Positions 32,184 to 43,925 of a stretch of DNA of 64,000 nt are shown one piece after another. The notes under the pieces were generated by a model. The model was not told the origin of the DNA and made no database searches. It saw only the letters and a program-made list of their open reading frames with translations. The stretch lies in assembly GCA_963971225.1 (NCBI GenBank), contig OZ020270.1, positions 27,217,123 through 27,281,122 on the forward strand, given 5' to 3'. Position 1 is the first letter of the stretch, and every line of letters begins with the position of its first letter. This DNA comes from Melieria omissa. Its lineage: Eukaryota; Arthropoda; Insecta; Diptera; Ulidiidae. Both the position numbers and the translations under genes were made by a program.

Positions 32184-34392
32184 GTGACTAATAAGTGCAA
32201 AAATGGAGAGTGGTTTTCAAGAAACGACCAAGGGCCAGATATATTTTTCATTCTTCCTGGCGATGACCTTAGAGCAGTCGAGACTCCGTTGCAGCGGAGC
32301 CCGATCATTCAGCCCGATCACCTTAAAGAAATAATTTGTGGGAAAATGAATTTCACAGAAGATATATTCGAAAGAATATTAAGTAAGTAACAAAAGCGGC
32401 ATAGTATATAGTAGTTTACGGTAGTTTACATTCACAGACTGCGGCATGGATGTAGAAAGTCTCTATTTAATCAAAGTCGATGACATAAACGAACTTTTCC
32501 CTCTCCCAATGCTTGGAACTCGTATTAAATTCAAAGAAAGACTAGCACTCTGGCGCCAAAATGATGTGAGCATGACAGCTCATAAGTGTGTACCAGTGTA
32601 CCAGGTAGACGACGTACACTTATTTCTCTGAGTAGCAATTGTCAATGTGTCAGTTCGATTAACCTTTATTTTTGTTGTAGTTAAATTTAAAATTTCCTTT
32701 CAGTACTCCAATATATATATTTTCGGAATGTATATTATGTTACAAAAACATAGGAACTGCATTGCCGTGCGTTTTTTTTGCAGATACAGCACGTTTTTCC
32801 TGGCATCTAGATGCGTTTTTGGTGTCGGTTTTTGTACAGAAAGTATTTTCAAACACCAATTTATTTTGAATTTTTTTCATACAGCGCAGACGTGTTATGA
32901 ATTATGACATTTGGCAGCAATATGCCATTAATCGTCAGAAAATAAGTGTACGATGAAGAGAGAGGTCCTGCTATCTGGCACACTTTATTAATTTCACTAT
33001 GATAAAAAACATTTTTTTTATAATTAAATAATATTTTTGTAGGCGGATACTCTTTCTCTGGGATCTTGTTCCAGTTGGGTGAATTCAAGCCAAGAATACC
33101 CAAGCTCTGCGGAAAACACAGTTGTAAAAACTTTGGATGCAGTTCTTAGTGCTACCCCAAGAGGCCAACATGTTCTGCACCAATACAAAGAACATTCAAT
33201 ATTATTGGATACGCACAGGGAAATTTTAGTGAATACCATCGTGGACTATTTCGCAGAGCGGTCGCTGCCTATGGCGATGAGAGATATTGTCCATTTTTCA
33301 GAGCAAATAATTTCTTTATTCCCAACTGAGGACGTGGTAAGGCGTGCACATAAACACTTATTAATTTGCTATTTATCTAAATACTTTTTCACAGCGTTAT
33401 TACTGCAACCGCCGAATCGGCAAAAACCCCACTGGGAAACTGTACGATAAGGCAACAAATGTTCGCAGAAAGATTGACAAGAAGAAGAAAGATGTAACAA
33501 AAGAATCACTCGTTACCAAGCCAAAAATATACCCCGGTCGCACACCAACCGTTAAGTGCAACACGTTTATTCGACACGATTTTGATACGATGTAAAATTT
33601 AATTGACTGATTTTTGTAAATTGTAGGCGAGAGTGCTTTAGCTAACAAGGTGTGGCTTTCAAATAATATGGAGCCTTGGAGCGAGGTGTTGGAAAAATGG
33701 AAAGACTCTTTTACTCTGAGAAGCGCTGACATTGCAAATAAGGAAAGCAACATCGTTGCTGATTCGGCATTGCTCAACACTCCCTTGGATATTGCTTAGT
33801 AAGACCTATTTTTCACGTTTTTACCCTTACTTAGTTGTCTTCGTTATAGATCGAAATTGACTTCGAAGCAAAATTTCCAAACACTTGGCAAATTTTTACT
33901 TAATGAATGGCCGCACTTTAGAAAGACCATAATACCCTACATGAAATCTAAAATTAAAGATAGTTCATCCATCAACATGCTAAAACAAATTGATGAAAAT
34001 GTCAATTCGGGTAAAATACTTTAATAATTTTCTATATTTGAAATTATCACTGTTTTATGTACGCTAATAATTTTTTATTGGCGTATTTTTATGTACGTTA
34101 ATATGCAATCAATTGAATCGATTGCATATTAACTCTTCTGCTACATGCAACATTCAAGCCGCCAGTTATTTCAGTTAAGCAAGCTTCAGGAGACAAACGA
34201 CTGAAATGGAAGCCATCGATTTGCGATGCACAAAACGTCAGTGTACTTCACTGTGACTGCGTAAATGACTACCAAAGAATGTACAATGAATTAAAGTCTA
34301 AAGCTATAGAGAAGAACCATCCACTACAACCATTAATTTTGGTGACTGGCCAGGAGCTAACAAACCCCATTATTATTGTACTAAGCAATTAA
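32184..34392 (+). CDS. Spliced SAM-domain protein gene of the CACTA-like element
   Basis: Seven exons can be proposed: about 32184-32382, 32438-32565, 33043-33336, 33395 to about 33560, 33627-33798, 33850-34010 and 34166-34392 (TAA). Donors are GTAAGT, GTGAGC, GTAAGG, an uncertain one, GTAAGA and GTAAAA, with matching AG acceptors, and phases agree for exons 1-2-3-4 and 6-7. Exons 1-2 encode a SAM-like helix bundle (DVESLYLIKVDDINELFPLP, GTRIKFKERLALW). Later exons give HREILVNTIVDYFAERSL, YYCNRRIGKNPTGKLYDK and LLNEWPHFRKTIIPYM, as in predicted SAMD3-like proteins of repeat-rich animal genomes. The exon 5/6 joint creates TAA as drawn, and the start lacks a clear in-frame ATG, so it may be inactive. 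Confidence 0.55.
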
Positions 34393-34878
34393 CATATTTA
34401 AAAGAATCCAAAAAATAACTGAAGTAAAATGTTTGTATGCTTCATTTGTAACTTTTTTACGTCTACATCAAAACAATTAATCAATCATTTGAACTCGTTC
34501 CATGCATATCACAAAATAGTAAAATTTATTTGTACTGTACCTAAATGTGGTCAATGCTTTTCAAACGTATATGCTTTTCAAAATCATTTAAGAAGAGTTC
34601 ATACTTCTGTACCTATTGCACATAGTTAACGTAAGCAAGTGCATGTTTCTGATAAGGCTAACTTAACAACAAACGATCAAAGAAATGAAGTAATTCCATA
34701 TTTAGGTAACACCGAAACAAACAATTTAAATTTTAATAAATTTGTATTGTCCTTACATAACAAAAATAATTTTACTAGAAAGGACGCACTCTCTGTTGTA
34801 CAAGAAATTAATGAGAAAGTTTTAAGGCCAATACAAGAACATGTTTTGAAATCTATGTTACCATTAATAGAAGACTTA

Positions 34879-35658
34879 GGGCCGTTTTCTCATCTTCCCG
34901 TTAAAGTGACCGGTAGCTAAAGTGAACTTTAGCTAAAGGTCACTTTAAAGTGGCCGGTAAATTTTTTCGTTTTCTCATCTTCCTGATAAATATAAATTTA
35001 ACAGGTCTGATTTTTTGGCATCACTGGTCAGCATTGGGCAGCACTTGGCGGCACAATCAGCTGTTTGTGAAAAATTATAATTATTTTTGAAGGAAAAAAT
35101 AAAAATTTTTCCTGGCAAAATCATGTTGATGCTTTTACTGCCAAATGGGGCGTGTCCCGACGTTGGAAATCGTTGAGGGACAAGTTTGACAGCTTGAAGC
35201 GTAAGTCCAAGCTGGAACTTGCAGCGCAGAAGAGCGAGACGTATCGCACAGGTGGCGACCCAGCAGCGATTGGACATGTCAGCAGTGCAAAGCAGTGAAA
35301 TAGTCCAATTGGCTGTTATATGTTATATTTGCCGCATTTTGTGACTCCGTACTTTCAAAAGCGTCTTCCAGTGCATGAATTTAAGAAACACGCCTATTTT
35401 CCATACCGAAAGATCTCAAATTCAAATTTCATTTCAAATTGTAATTTCATTATCAGCTGTTTTTTGTTTGTAAACAAACATATGCATGTACTTGGCACCA
35501 TTTCCACTTAAAGTTCACTTTAAAGTTTAACAGGCACTCAATCCTCCCGGTAAATTTTATCGGGAGGATAGCTTAACGGGCAGATGAGAAAACGAAAATG
35601 CGTTTATCGGCCCGTTAAAGTGAACTTTAAAGTTAACGGGAAGATGAGAAAACGGCCC
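34879..35658 (+). mobile_element. PIF/Harbinger-type MITE H2 (780 bp)
   Basis: Inverted ends GGGCCGTTTTCTCATCTTCC, with a 3-bp TTA duplication (34876-34878 and 35659-35661). Inverted relative to H1. Near each end the TCTCATCTxCCCG motif is repeated once more. It contains a remnant of the element's Myb/SANT-like second gene. It lacks the Helitron present in H1. Confidence 0.92.
35104..35298 (+). pseudogene. Myb/SANT-like ORF remnant in H2
   Basis: A 65-codon open stretch encodes WGVSRRWKSLRDKFDSLKRK followed by TYRTGGDPAA, which is the pattern of the Myb/SANT-like DNA-binding protein that PIF/Harbinger elements encode next to their transposase (family knowledge). It stops at TGA. The first half of the domain and any start codon are missing. 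The same remnant is on the minus strand of H1. Confidence 0.65.
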
Positions 35659-37350
35659 TTAAGCAACAGAATATCCGCAAAAAATAACTTCCTCGACATA
35701 TTTTCTCTTTTTGAGTTTTCAATTTCCCATTTCATATATAATAAATGAAGAAATTTCTGAAATAGTAATTAGCAATAATCCTGGATTAAATTCAAATAAA
35801 GTTGTGGGAGTGTTGATGCCAATACAATTTCAAATTCAAAAATATTTTGAAACAAAAAATAACTTAAAGGAAACATTAACTTATATGCAAGACCTAAAGT
35901 CAAATGAACAAAAGTATGCAAATATAATTCATGGAGAAACTTGGAAGAACAAAATGTTAGGTTTTCCAAATAAGCTTGTTATTCCTTTCATAATATATTA
36001 CGATGAGTTTGGAATTGACAATCCGCTCGGTCCTCATGCTTCGGATCAAACCATTTGTGGTATTTATTACAACTTTCCTACAATTCCAAAACATCATTTG
36101 TCAACATTGGAAAACATGTTTGTTGCTGGTTTTTTTTAATCTCGGCATCGGAAAGAACATGGAAATATATATGTATTTAAGCCTCTACTTAAAGTTATTC
36201 AGCAATTAGAAACAGAAGGAATAGTTTTAACGACTTCAGAAGGTGAATTCCATATTTATTTTGATCTTGTGTTAATTATTGGCGATAATTTAGGTTTGAA
36301 CTCTATTTTGGGATTTTCGACTAGTTTTAATTCAAATTTTTATTGCCGAAGTTGTAAAAGACATAAAGTTGATTTGCAATCGGATGTAAAAGAATATGCA
36401 AATTTTTTACGAAATAGACAATCTTACGCTTCTGATTGTGCTCTTAAAAACAGGTATTAAAGATCCTTGCATTTTTCATGAAATAAAAAGCTTTCATATT
36501 ATTGACAATTTCTATTTCGACTTAATGCACGATGTTTTTGAGGGCGTATGCAAGTACGATATTTCGGAAATTCTTTTTAAATTTTATTGAAACCAAAAAG
36601 TTGTTTAGCCTTGAAACACTCAACTACCGAAAGCAAATGTTTCATTATGGTTAAACAGAAATTGGCAACATTTCTCCTCCTATAAGTTTAATTAATTTAA
36701 AAACATCTAACTTTCGAATGTCAGCTAGAGAAATGATGTGCTTCGTACATCACCTCTCATTGATTATTGGTGACTAAGTGCCTGAAGCAGATGAAGTGTG
36801 GAAGCTTTTTTTGTTACTGTTAGAAATTATTGATATATTAATGTTGACTGAAATTGACGAAATTTCCTTAAATTCATTGAAGCTGCTAATTGAAGAACAT
36901 AATTTATTATTTATGTCATTGTTTAAAAAACAGTTAAAGCCGAAATTTCATTTTTTAGTCCATTATGTTTCGTCCATAAAGAAATGTGGACCATTAAAAA
37001 ATGTATGGTGCATGAGGTTTGAAGCAGTTCACAAAACATTTAAAACTTATGCGAATGCAATAAATTCTAGGGTAAATATACCATTGAGCCTTTCATTAAA
37101 AGCAGTTTTGAAATTCGCATTTAACCTGACGAACGAAAACTTTTTTCAGCCGGACTTAAACGTTAGTATTAAATTTTTATTACCCAGTAACACTTCTTAT
37201 AAATACAGTTCTGACTTTCAAAAAGAATTTGAATTGACGAAATATAAATTTTATTCTAAAATTACTTTTAAAGGATTCGATTTCAAAAAGGGTTTTTTGT
37301 TGTTGAAAAACACAGTACTATGTCCTTGTTTCAAATCGAAGACATTTTAG

Positions 37351-38110
37351 TTAACTCGATGCACAAACTGTTCTTTATATGTTTTCAGTACGAAATTATT
37401 AATTTTAACTTACATACGCTGTCCTATGTGGTGGGTGAAAAATTTTGTAATTACAGCTTTATAAGTGCAAGCCAAATACACTCTCCACCTTTACATATCC
37501 ACTTGCTGCGAAACAATCAAAAAGCTATTCGTTTGACAAGTATTTAAGCATAATTTAAGCATTTATTCATAAGCAATGTTTATCGAAAAGTAAAGCTGCA
37601 ACCGTGAACTGAAACTGTAAAGTACTCGATATGTTTTTTTTCTAAATGTCTTTTATGTGTTCATAAAAACTAAGTGTAAATAGTTAAGTTTTCTGTGTAT
37701 TATTATTATATATGATCTCATGTACCTATTTCGAATGAATAAAATTCCCATTAAAAAAATTTAAATAATGTTTCATTTCATACGGATAAAACGGATAGAA
37801 CAACAATGGACAATGGTATATTAAACAGGACACCATGTTGGTTTGACACGATGGCATAATGTTATGTTAACATTAACCATGTTAATATAACCGGTACTTT
37901 CTTGTTAATTATAGTGTTAATTCAACTATGCGCTTTGTTAATTTGAGCATACTTTCAACGTTAAATTGACATTCAATACCATTTTAAATCAAAAATAACG
38001 AATCATGTTAAAAAAATGGTTCATGTAAGCTAATTACACGATAGATCGTGTTGAAAAATATTAACCACAAAATTGATTAAAAATTGGTTAAATTAACACG
38101 ATTTTTTTTC
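37351..38110. other. 3' non-coding end of the CACTA-like element
   Basis: AT-rich, no gene. Near the end it holds ACACGATAGATCGTGTT and TTAACACGAT motifs, echoing AACACG motifs at the left end (31868-31920). Confidence 0.5.
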
Positions 38111-38114
38111 TAAG

Positions 38115-38953
38115 TGTTCAGAAAAACTGGGAGAAACACCATTAGAACGGATGAAAGGAGAAGTGCACGGAACAGCAGCATCAGCAGAGAGAAAGCGAAC
38201 ATCAGGCAGCAGCAACGGAGCAGTTGTGTCAAGAGCGGGAACTACACGCGAGGCAGCGGTATCAGCAGAAAGAGTAGCAGTCGATTGATTTTCAATAGAT
38301 GTTTTTTTGAAGACATTATTAACAACACCACGCAGAGCTTTCACCTCACCAGCAAGAGAGGAAATTGCAGCAGCAGCCTCATTATCTGCTAATTTTTGCT
38401 TCACAGATTGCAGTTCAGATTGCAGATTTGCTATGTTCTCAAGCAAGAGCTTTTTATCAGATTGCAAAGAGTTGACCAGTTCGAGCGCATGTGCGTTTTC
38501 GGACCGAAGAGCGACGATCTCACTAAACACAGTTTGCAAGGTTATTTGTTGTTGTTTAATCTCACTATTCTTTGATTTTTCAATTCGCTGCTGGAGCAAG
38601 ACTGGCTTAGATTGTTGTTGCTTAGGCCCCTTAGGGCACTGCACTAGTTGAAATGATTCTGTGACATTTGAAGAGGTCAGAGAGGCTGAGTTATTGTTGT
38701 TGATTATAGCCTCCACGGATGAGTTAGCGCGCGGGGGCGAACGGATGGAGTTTCGGCGCGCAGCCGCACATAACTTGCAATGAAATGGGTTGTTAGAATT
38801 TTGCATAAACTCCAGATCAACTGGTAGGATGTTTACACAGCTTAAATGAAATAAGTCATTGCATTTTGCACACTGCACTTTGGGCTGACCACGGTCCACC
38901 TTTTGATCACACACACAAGGCATTATAAAGTTATGATTATGGATAGTGTCCAA
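38115..38953 (-). pseudogene. CR1 ORF1, N-terminal part with PHD finger
   Basis: The ATG at 38953 opens a frame of about 280 codons. Residues 13-62 form a C4HC3 PHD-type finger (CVCDQKVDRGQPKVQCAKCN, then CKLC). Residues about 130-215 are a heptad-rich coiled coil (ENAHALELVNSLQSDKKLLL). The frame is cut by the CACTA-like element at 38115; the C-terminal part is at 31383-31825. PHD plus coiled coil is typical of CR1-group ORF1, which forms the RNP. Confidence 0.85.
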
Positions 38954-39097
38954 GCAGAACGATCACAGCCGAAACGAATCGTTTTGCTCTCGCACTCAAA
39001 CCGAGCCGAAAAGCTGTAGTGCTATTGAGACGAATAACAGGAAAAGCAGGAAAAAGCGTCTGCACTCGACGGTAATCAGACCAAGACTCAGCTTAGT

Positions 39098-42000
39098 ACG
39101 ATTTATCGTACAAATGGCGGGCAAAGGTTGCAAGTGATGTTAGCATTTTTTTTAAGTTATCGATTTGGTAACAGAATTTTTCTGTTTGCTTGAATACTAC
39201 GCCCATCACTAAATCGTATGACTAATTAAATTCGACTAATCGACTATTTCTATTCAGAAATAACAATCACTTAACGATTTTGTGTTTCACTGGGCAGACA
39301 CAGATTATGTAAGGTTAGACATGAGTACTTGCCACTCCCACTACGATAATAAGAATCGGCTATATTCGGTATCTTTCTACAAAGCTATATGGTGTTTAGT
39401 TGATTCTTTGTTTTATTGAGGGGAAACGGGCTTTGCAACAGCAATAACGGTTTTATAAGGCCTGATAGATGTTACTCATGCATTTTTACTCCTTTGCGGA
39501 CCATTGTACGATATATCGTACACAATTGATGAAGCTGTTATTCTCAACCAAACTTATTTTTTTGATATTTTTTTGTATTTTATTGCTAAAATGTTCAATG
39601 AGAGTCAATATTTTGAAAAAAAAAATTGTATCTCAAGAAATGCGGAAATTTACCGGAAATCGAATAACAATCGAATCGATTCAGAGCTTCCGGTTACGGA
39701 CGCGACAAATTTTAAACACCCATAAAATTTTTTTCCGATTTTGCCGGGAACCAATTATTATATTTTCCTAACGGGAACAATGCACCTATTTAAAAACTGA
39801 CAGCTACTTGCATTTGAAAAGTTTGTCCACTAATGGCAACAACTAATAAGGTTTTTTGGGCACGGACGCGACAATAGGATACAGGAAGAAGCAAACTAAA
39901 AACACTGCCGTTCTTCGAACTCCACTTTCTCTCGCTTTCTCTAATACATAAGATTGTTGTTAGTAGAAAACTTTTGCATTACAAGAAAAATATAATATTA
40001 CTTGAATACGATAAAAACGGAAGACAAACTGTACATATAATTCGTCAAAAGGCTCAGAAAAAATTTTTTTTTCTTTTAAAGTAGTAAGTATATTTCGGTC
40101 AAAAATTAAAAAAAATTAAAAATTCTTTTACATTTATAAAATATAGATATTTAAGCTGTATTATTGGATAATAAAAAGTTTTTCTGAGCAATTTGAATTT
40201 TTCACTCGTGGTGGACCTTTTTTGGGAGATGCCCATATGTATACATATAACATAAACTTCTTAAAACAAAAAATTGTAGTGACATGTATATTAAAGTCAT
40301 AAAATCCCAACTAAAAAATTCAACTTTGTTTTGAGTTATTACATATTGAAAACACCTTCTAAAAGAATTACGAAAAACTCAAAAGACGTATTTTAAAAAG
40401 CATAACACACCAGCTCTCTAAAATAAATCCAACATTTACAAAATGTATGACGTTCTGAAATTTAATTATGATAGAGGTGACCATGTTTCCATGTTTACAC
40501 ACAATTCACCAAAAAAATGTAAGTGAATTTTTTTTCAAATTTCAACAGCTGATGCAGGGTTGGCATGAAGCCTGCGTTTGATTACTACCTTGGTAAATAG
40601 TCGATACTTTTGGGAAAACTGAAAATACAACTATTCTGCAAGAACAAATGCAATGCTGAATTTTTTAATCATTTATTCTTAACACTTCTGCGGGCATCCG
40701 GTTCTGGCCAGACCATATTGAACTTTGGATCCACTTTAGTAATGTTGTAATTAAGCTATCGAGCTCATATTTCATGATATCCTTAACTGATCCTTTCTAA
40801 GCACAAAACCCAAAACCATGGCTTGGCCAGACCATGGTGCATTTTCATACAGAATTGCCAGTTATTTTCAGTTTTTTTTTGTTATTTTCGACGTAATTAT
40901 TGTCAGAATTGTTTATAAATATTTTTTTTATTTTATATATATATTTTCAACTAGGCTTTTCCATCTGACCCGATTTGAAGCATTTTTTTCGTGCCATCCC
41001 GTTAATAGTGACATAAATTAGCTGACGCAAAATGTACCTGGTTCAAGTGTTTTGGCTTTTATTTTCTTTGGGTTAATAAATTTGAACTTTTCTTGGAAAA
41101 TAATATTGGAACATATTCAAAATTAATACTTATCCATTGTATTCATGGTTATGCCCGTGTTTTGGTGTCAATTCAATTACAATCCTGAAGTGAAGGAAGC
41201 ATTTGTGGTCTTGTCGAGTCTGGTTTTTTATCAATTCGATTAGGTGTTTTCTGTGGCAGAGATGAAAGGAAGGGAATGCTATTTTGAGGATCAGGTGGAC
41301 ATTGTTTTTGAACTTCGACGCTGGAGTTAAATCAGAGAGGAAAATTTTTCTCTAAAAAAATTGTCTAAGCAATAGCGGAAACTAATGCTTTAGAGCAACG
41401 AATTTAAGATATTAAATAATTTGCTGCTAGAGGTAATAATAACGGCGCTGCCAGTTTCACGCTTTCATTTGGCCCTGAACAAAACCAAGCTTCTGATACT
41501 GATAGAAAAAATGGTCGTTTAGATAGTTCAATGTGAAGATAGCGACACCGAAGGCGACAAGGAGAAAGATATCCGGCCAGTTCAGCATGAACAATAACAT
41601 GTTGAGCATATTTTTTGCATATTTTTCTTTGGCAAAGCAGTTCAGAATTATTAACAGTGCAAGGAATCCAGAAATAGATATATCAAAACGCGATTTGTAT
41701 GTGTCGAATGTAAAATCTCAATGTGGTTTAGTCATGATACTACCTTACATCGTTGAAATAATTGCATTGGTCAAGCAGTTGAAGGAGATCCATAAGTAAC
41801 GTATTTTACATTAATACATTTTTTTATTTTCTTGCTTTACTATCGTTTGTTTTTTTATTTCAAAATTAATTCATTGAAGTTGAAACTCGCTATTTACTTA
41901 ATTATTCTAGTATATTTTCACCGTTTTACGTAAAAATAATGTAGGGAAGCAAAAGAAATTATTGTGTTCACACTTTCTGATTTTTTTTATATCTTAACAA

Positions 42001-42209
42001 CAATCCTTGACTATCCTCTTGCTCACATCATGGTCTGGCCAGATCATGGGAGGTTCAATTATTAGGTTTTAAGTGGGTGATTACAGAAGAGATAAAGCAA
42101 ATAGTAAAAATGTTTCACAATTCCATATTGTTATATCAAATTGCATAAATGAATTCTTCGACCAAGGGGGGGATCCATCCCCCTAATCCCCCCCCTGGGG
42201 ACGCCACTG
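39098..42209. other. Right arm of hAT element c (no recognisable gene)
   Basis: About 3.1 kb, AT-rich. Features: two more GTACGATATATCGTAC-type palindromes (39097, 39505), GGACGCGACA repeats (39697, 39862), TGGCCAGACCAT motifs (40702, 40829, inverted at 42031) and a poly-G tract next to the right terminus. The open frame 41533-41799 (88 codons) resembles nothing I know and is repeated in the array. Confidence 0.6.
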
Positions 42210-43925
42210 GTGGAACCTAAGAATGGCAGAATACCAGTTAGAATACTGAACCCCCTGAATGCACCCAGATATGTCGGTAAAGGCGAGTGTAAGGAAGCTG
42301 TAGCCGTGGTCAATTGCGAGAGTAGCCCACTTGGAGGTAATAAGAAGAGCGGTTTCAACATGGACGTCATACCGCAGGAGAACCAGTGGAGCAGCGAGTT
42401 GAGAGCCGAGCAGAAACAGAAGGCGATGTCTCTCCTGCAGCACTATGGGTCAATATTTGCGGCAGAAGCAGGCGGAAGAACAGCCATAGTGAAGCACAAC
42501 CGACACCGGGGGTGCAAAACCGATTCGCCAACCGCCCAGACGAGTTCCGCTGGCCAAGACGGAAGAGGTCACAAATTTGATCGAAAACATGCATAAAGAA
42601 AAGGTCATAGAGCCTTCTTTGGGCCCCTGGTGCTCGCCGGTCGTGCTAGTCAAGAAAAAGGATGGCAGTACCCGATTTTGTGTGGATTATCGGAAGCTAA
42701 ATGATGTGACCAAGAAGGACAGTTATCCAATACCGCGGATCGATGACACCCTGGACACGCTGTCAGGCACACAGTGCTTTTCCACGCTCGACTTACGCAG
42801 CGGCTATTGGCAGGTGGAGCTTGCAGACAAGGACAAGGAGAAAACGGCTTTCAGGTTGGCGATGGTTTGTGGCAGTTCACCGTCATGCCGCTTGGACTCT
42901 GCAACGCAACAGCAACATTCGAGCGGCTAATGGAACGCGTGCTAAAAGGGCTGTATTGGCGGACGTGCCTGGTGTACCTCGACGACATAATCGTGATGGG
43001 TAAAAGCTTCGACGACCACCTGGAAAAGCTGAAGGAGGTATTTGAGCGGATACAAAAAGCTGGGCTTAAACTAAACCCAAAGAAGTGCTCGCTGTTCCAA
43101 AAGGAGGTCAAGTATCTGGGTCATACGGTTTCCGCCCGCGGAGTACATACGGATGAAGGCAAAATCACGGCGGTGAAGGAGTGGCCCCGGCCACGCAATC
43201 TACACGAACTCCGCAGTTTCCTGGGCCTGTGCACATACTACCGCCGATTTGTTCCGGGATTCGCGAACATAGCCAGCAGCTTGCACAAACTGACGAAAAA
43301 GAGCCAAGCTTTCGAGTGGAACGAGGAGCAGGAACAGGTTTTTGCACGTCTGAAGGAAAAACTGTGCAGTGCTCCAATTCTGGCCTTGTGCTGGATACAG
43401 ATGCAAGCGGGAATAGTATTGGCGGTGTGCTATCACAGATAATAGACGGCCAGGAACAAGTGATAGCGTACTACAGTAGGGTTCTATCGAAACCGGAACG
43501 CAATTACTGTGTGACACGGAGAGAACTGCTGGAGGTAATGGACTGCGTAAAACACTTCCACAAATATCTGTATGGACAAAGTTTTCGCCTGCGCACAGAT
43601 CATGTGGCATTGAGATGGCTCCTGAACTTTAAAGATCCTGAAGGGCAATTGGCGCGGTAGATGGAGCGACTGCAGAGCTACGACTACACGATAGAGCATC
43701 GCAAGGGCAGTGGCCATGGAAATGCCGATGCCTTGTCACGCCGTCCGTGCAAAGTCGAATGTAGGCAGTATTCGCGAGCCGATAGTGGACGTCCGGTTGG
43801 TAAGCGTTATGCCAGAGGAAGAGTGGTCTGCGGAGAGGCTACAAAAAGACCAGCGTGAGGATGCGGATCTTGCAAAAATCGTCGAAGGCAAGGAGCAAGA
43901 CGCACGTCCGGACTGGCATGAGATG
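42210..43925 (+). pseudogene. RT-RNase H of G2, array unit 1 (YLDD present)
   Basis: RT blocks GSTRFCVDYRKLND, FSTLDLRSGYWQVELADKD and LVYLDDIIVMGK are present, then RNase H (LDTDASGNSIGGVL, RTDHVALRWLL). Shared lesions in all units: a frameshift after KTAF near 42855, a frameshift near 43385 before the RNase H Asp, and a TAG in place of Trp near 43657. The gene was therefore dead before amplification. It ends at the array junction. Confidence 0.85.

Larger units (their letters stand above)
34429..37350 (+). pseudogene. Zinc-finger/transposase-like gene of the CACTA-like element, broken by H2 and frameshifts
   Basis: The N-terminus (34429-34629) has C2H2-type fingers (CFICNFFTSTSKQLINHLNS, CGQCFSNVYAFQNHLRRVH). 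After MITE H2 the protein continues with GPHASDQTICGIYYNFPTIP, IIGDNLGLNSILGFS with a CRSCK pair, FYFDLMHDVFEGV and LKPKFHFLVHYVSS with WCMRFEAVHKTFK. These blocks resemble the transposase-like ORF of animal EnSpm/CACTA elements (my recognition, not verified). Stops and shifts occur near 34627, 35700, 36138, 36460, 36590 and 36776. Removing H2 and one TTA restores the local frame across the site. Confidence 0.65.
31831..38110 (+). mobile_element. CACTA/EnSpm-like DNA transposon with two genes (superfamily tentative)
   Basis: This interval interrupts CR1 ORF1 and is flanked by TAAGT on both sides (31826-31830 and 38111-38115). It holds a spliced SAM-domain gene and a zinc-finger plus transposase-like gene, both plus strand. 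The ends are not clean inverted repeats; both terminal regions hold several AACACG and AACATG motifs, like the subterminal repeats of CACTA elements. The right end read inward, counting the flank, begins CACTTAG. Assignment rests on the transposase-like gene and this pattern. Confidence 0.6.
25299..39097 (-). mobile_element. CR1-type LINE, interrupted twice
   Basis: On the minus strand: ORF1 with PHD finger (38953-38115, continuing 31825-31383), ORF2 with APE endonuclease and RT (31371-30639, continuing 27557-25396), and a 3' tail of TTTA/TAAA units at 25300-25317. PHD-type ORF1 plus this RT pattern is typical of CR1-group elements. Insertions: Harbinger MITE H1 with Helitron in the endonuclease, and the CACTA-like element in ORF1. 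Both flanks share GGTTGCAA and a neighbouring GTACGAT-palindrome, so the duplication may be long; the 5' border is uncertain by about 30 bp. Confidence 0.8.
24207..42209. mobile_element. hAT-type element c, 18-kb interval filled by nested insertions
   Basis: Both ends read CAGTGGCGTCCCCAGG inward. The target bases ATGGAACC (24199-24206) and GTGGAACC (42210-42217) form an 8-bp duplication with one mismatch; the empty site in G1 reads GTGGAACC followed by TAAGAATGG. Short GGACGCGACA-type repeats occur in both arms (24351, 24526, 24711, 24725; 39697, 39862). After removing the CR1 interval (25299 to about 39097) the arms total about 4.2 kb. No intact transposase is seen. The right end occurs four times because it is part of the tandem array. 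Confidence 0.8.

Noticed and set aside
31831..38110. Maverick/Polinton or host gene interpretation of the two-gene element
   Set aside because: No DNA polymerase B, integrase or capsid gene is visible and there are no long TIRs; short flanking TAAGT and interruption of CR1 ORF1 show a mobile insertion.
41533..41799. An 88-codon ORF repeated in all array units as a possible new gene
   Set aside because: Its repetition follows from the tandem array, it has no recognisable motif and the surrounding arm looks non-coding.
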